Shown: one piece after another, positions 14,075 through 14,258 of the stretch
Layout: every line of letters begins with the position of its first letter
Numbering within the stretch: the stretch's first letter is position 1
Source of the DNA: Anaerolineae bacterium
GTDB taxonomy: Bacteria; Chloroflexota; Anaerolineae; Aggregatilineales; UBA3940
DNA: 14,258 nt
Direction: 5' to 3'
Assembly (NCBI GenBank): GCA_020852775.1
Contig: JADZAD010000070.1
Span: forward strand, 1 to 14,258
Notes under the pieces: model-generated
Told to the model about the DNA's origin: nothing
Databases searched by the model: none
The model's input: only the letters and a program-made list of their open reading frames with translations
Made by a program: the position numbers and the translations under genes

Positions 14075-14103
14075 TTGACTACCTGCCACCTATAGGGTAT
14101 TAT
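14075..14103 (+). promoter_or_regulatory. Upstream promoter before tRNA-Thr
   Basis: TTGACT, 17 bases, then TATTAT. It is a near-consensus housekeeping promoter, 38 bases after the alanine racemase stop. The transcript would start near 14110 and run through the second promoter into the tRNA. Confidence 0.6.
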
Positions 14104-14144
14104 TCGCGCGCTGGTATGGCTTACCCAGCACGAACGGATTCGGG

Positions 14145-14173
14145 TTGAGACAGGCAGATCGGCATGGTATAAT
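14145..14173 (+). promoter_or_regulatory. Main promoter of tRNA-Thr
   Basis: TTGAGA, 17 bases, then a perfect TATAAT with a TGG extension. The predicted start is near 14180, 13 bases before the mature tRNA. It is the strongest promoter in the window by sequence, as expected for a stable RNA. Confidence 0.8.
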
Positions 14174-14192
14174 ACCAGCCGGTAACGAGAGC

Positions 14193-14258
14193 GCCGGCGT
14201 AGCTCAGTTGGCAGAGCGTCGCTCTTGTAAAGCGAATGTCAAGGGTTCGAATCCCTTC
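14193..14258 (+). tRNA. tRNA-Thr, anticodon UGU, 3' end cut off by the window edge
   Basis: The cloverleaf folds cleanly. The 5' acceptor GCCGGCG is followed by TA. The D arm is GCTC / GAGC with GG in the loop. The anticodon stem TCGCT / AGCGA encloses CTTGTAA, so the anticodon TGT (14226-14228) reads ACA and other Thr codons. A five-base variable loop (ATGTC) follows, then the T arm AAGGG-TTCGAAT-CCCTT. Only the first base of the 3' acceptor strand (C14258, pairing with G14199) is inside the window; six acceptor bases and the discriminator are missing. Confidence 0.95.

Overview
The window looks like a piece of chromosome from a GC-rich free-living bacterium. Chloroflexota (Anaerolineae-like) is my best guess: a four-LysM L,D-transpeptidase, a LysM lipoprotein with a Pro/Thr/Ala linker containing a TQTAVA-type stretch, and a carboxylase with separate subunits all fit that phylum. 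This assignment is inference from protein style, not from a marker gene. I see no phage, transposon, CRISPR or integrase signal. Genes are tightly packed, and the longest gap without a gene is about 160 bases.

Layout. (1) Bases 1-2622, minus strand: an MFS permease cut by the left edge, an unrecognised 196-aa protein, and a PfkB-family sugar kinase that resembles 2-keto-3-deoxygluconate kinase. (2) 2653-4002, minus: a secreted L,D-transpeptidase with four LysM repeats. A Gfo/Idh/MocA oxidoreductase is transcribed divergently from it (4145-5167, plus). (3) 5223-9306, plus: an operon for a biotin-dependent acyl-CoA carboxylase. It holds a small four-helix membrane protein, the carboxyltransferase, the biotin carboxylase and the biotin carrier. 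The first three genes are joined by ATGA overlaps, and the operon ends in a strong intrinsic terminator at 9328-9356. (4) 9364-12719, minus: a Nudix hydrolase, a LysM lipoprotein, homoserine dehydrogenase and a coiled-coil/GAF protein, mostly with their own promoters. (5) 12862-14258, plus: alanine racemase and a tRNA-Thr(UGU) cut by the right edge.

How the genes work together. The carboxylase operon is the one clear multi-subunit machine. Biotin carboxylase charges biotin on the carrier, and the carboxyltransferase moves the carboxyl group to acetyl-, propionyl- or another acyl-CoA. Alanine racemase, the L,D-transpeptidase and the LysM proteins all concern peptidoglycan but are not in one operon. 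Homoserine dehydrogenase serves the aspartate family of amino acids. The remaining genes are single metabolic or transport genes.

The content is mostly ordinary housekeeping, and I found no convincing undescribed multi-gene system. The points worth a second look are regulatory and structural. Extended -10 promoters (TGn plus a TATAAT-like box) recur in six intergenic regions. Alanine racemase appears to be leaderless. Homoserine dehydrogenase has no Shine-Dalgarno and has a short upstream ORF. The carboxyltransferase has Cys at the acyl-CoA specificity position. The alpha subunit of the carboxylase is split at its BC/BT junction. A ten-C tract lies inside accC.
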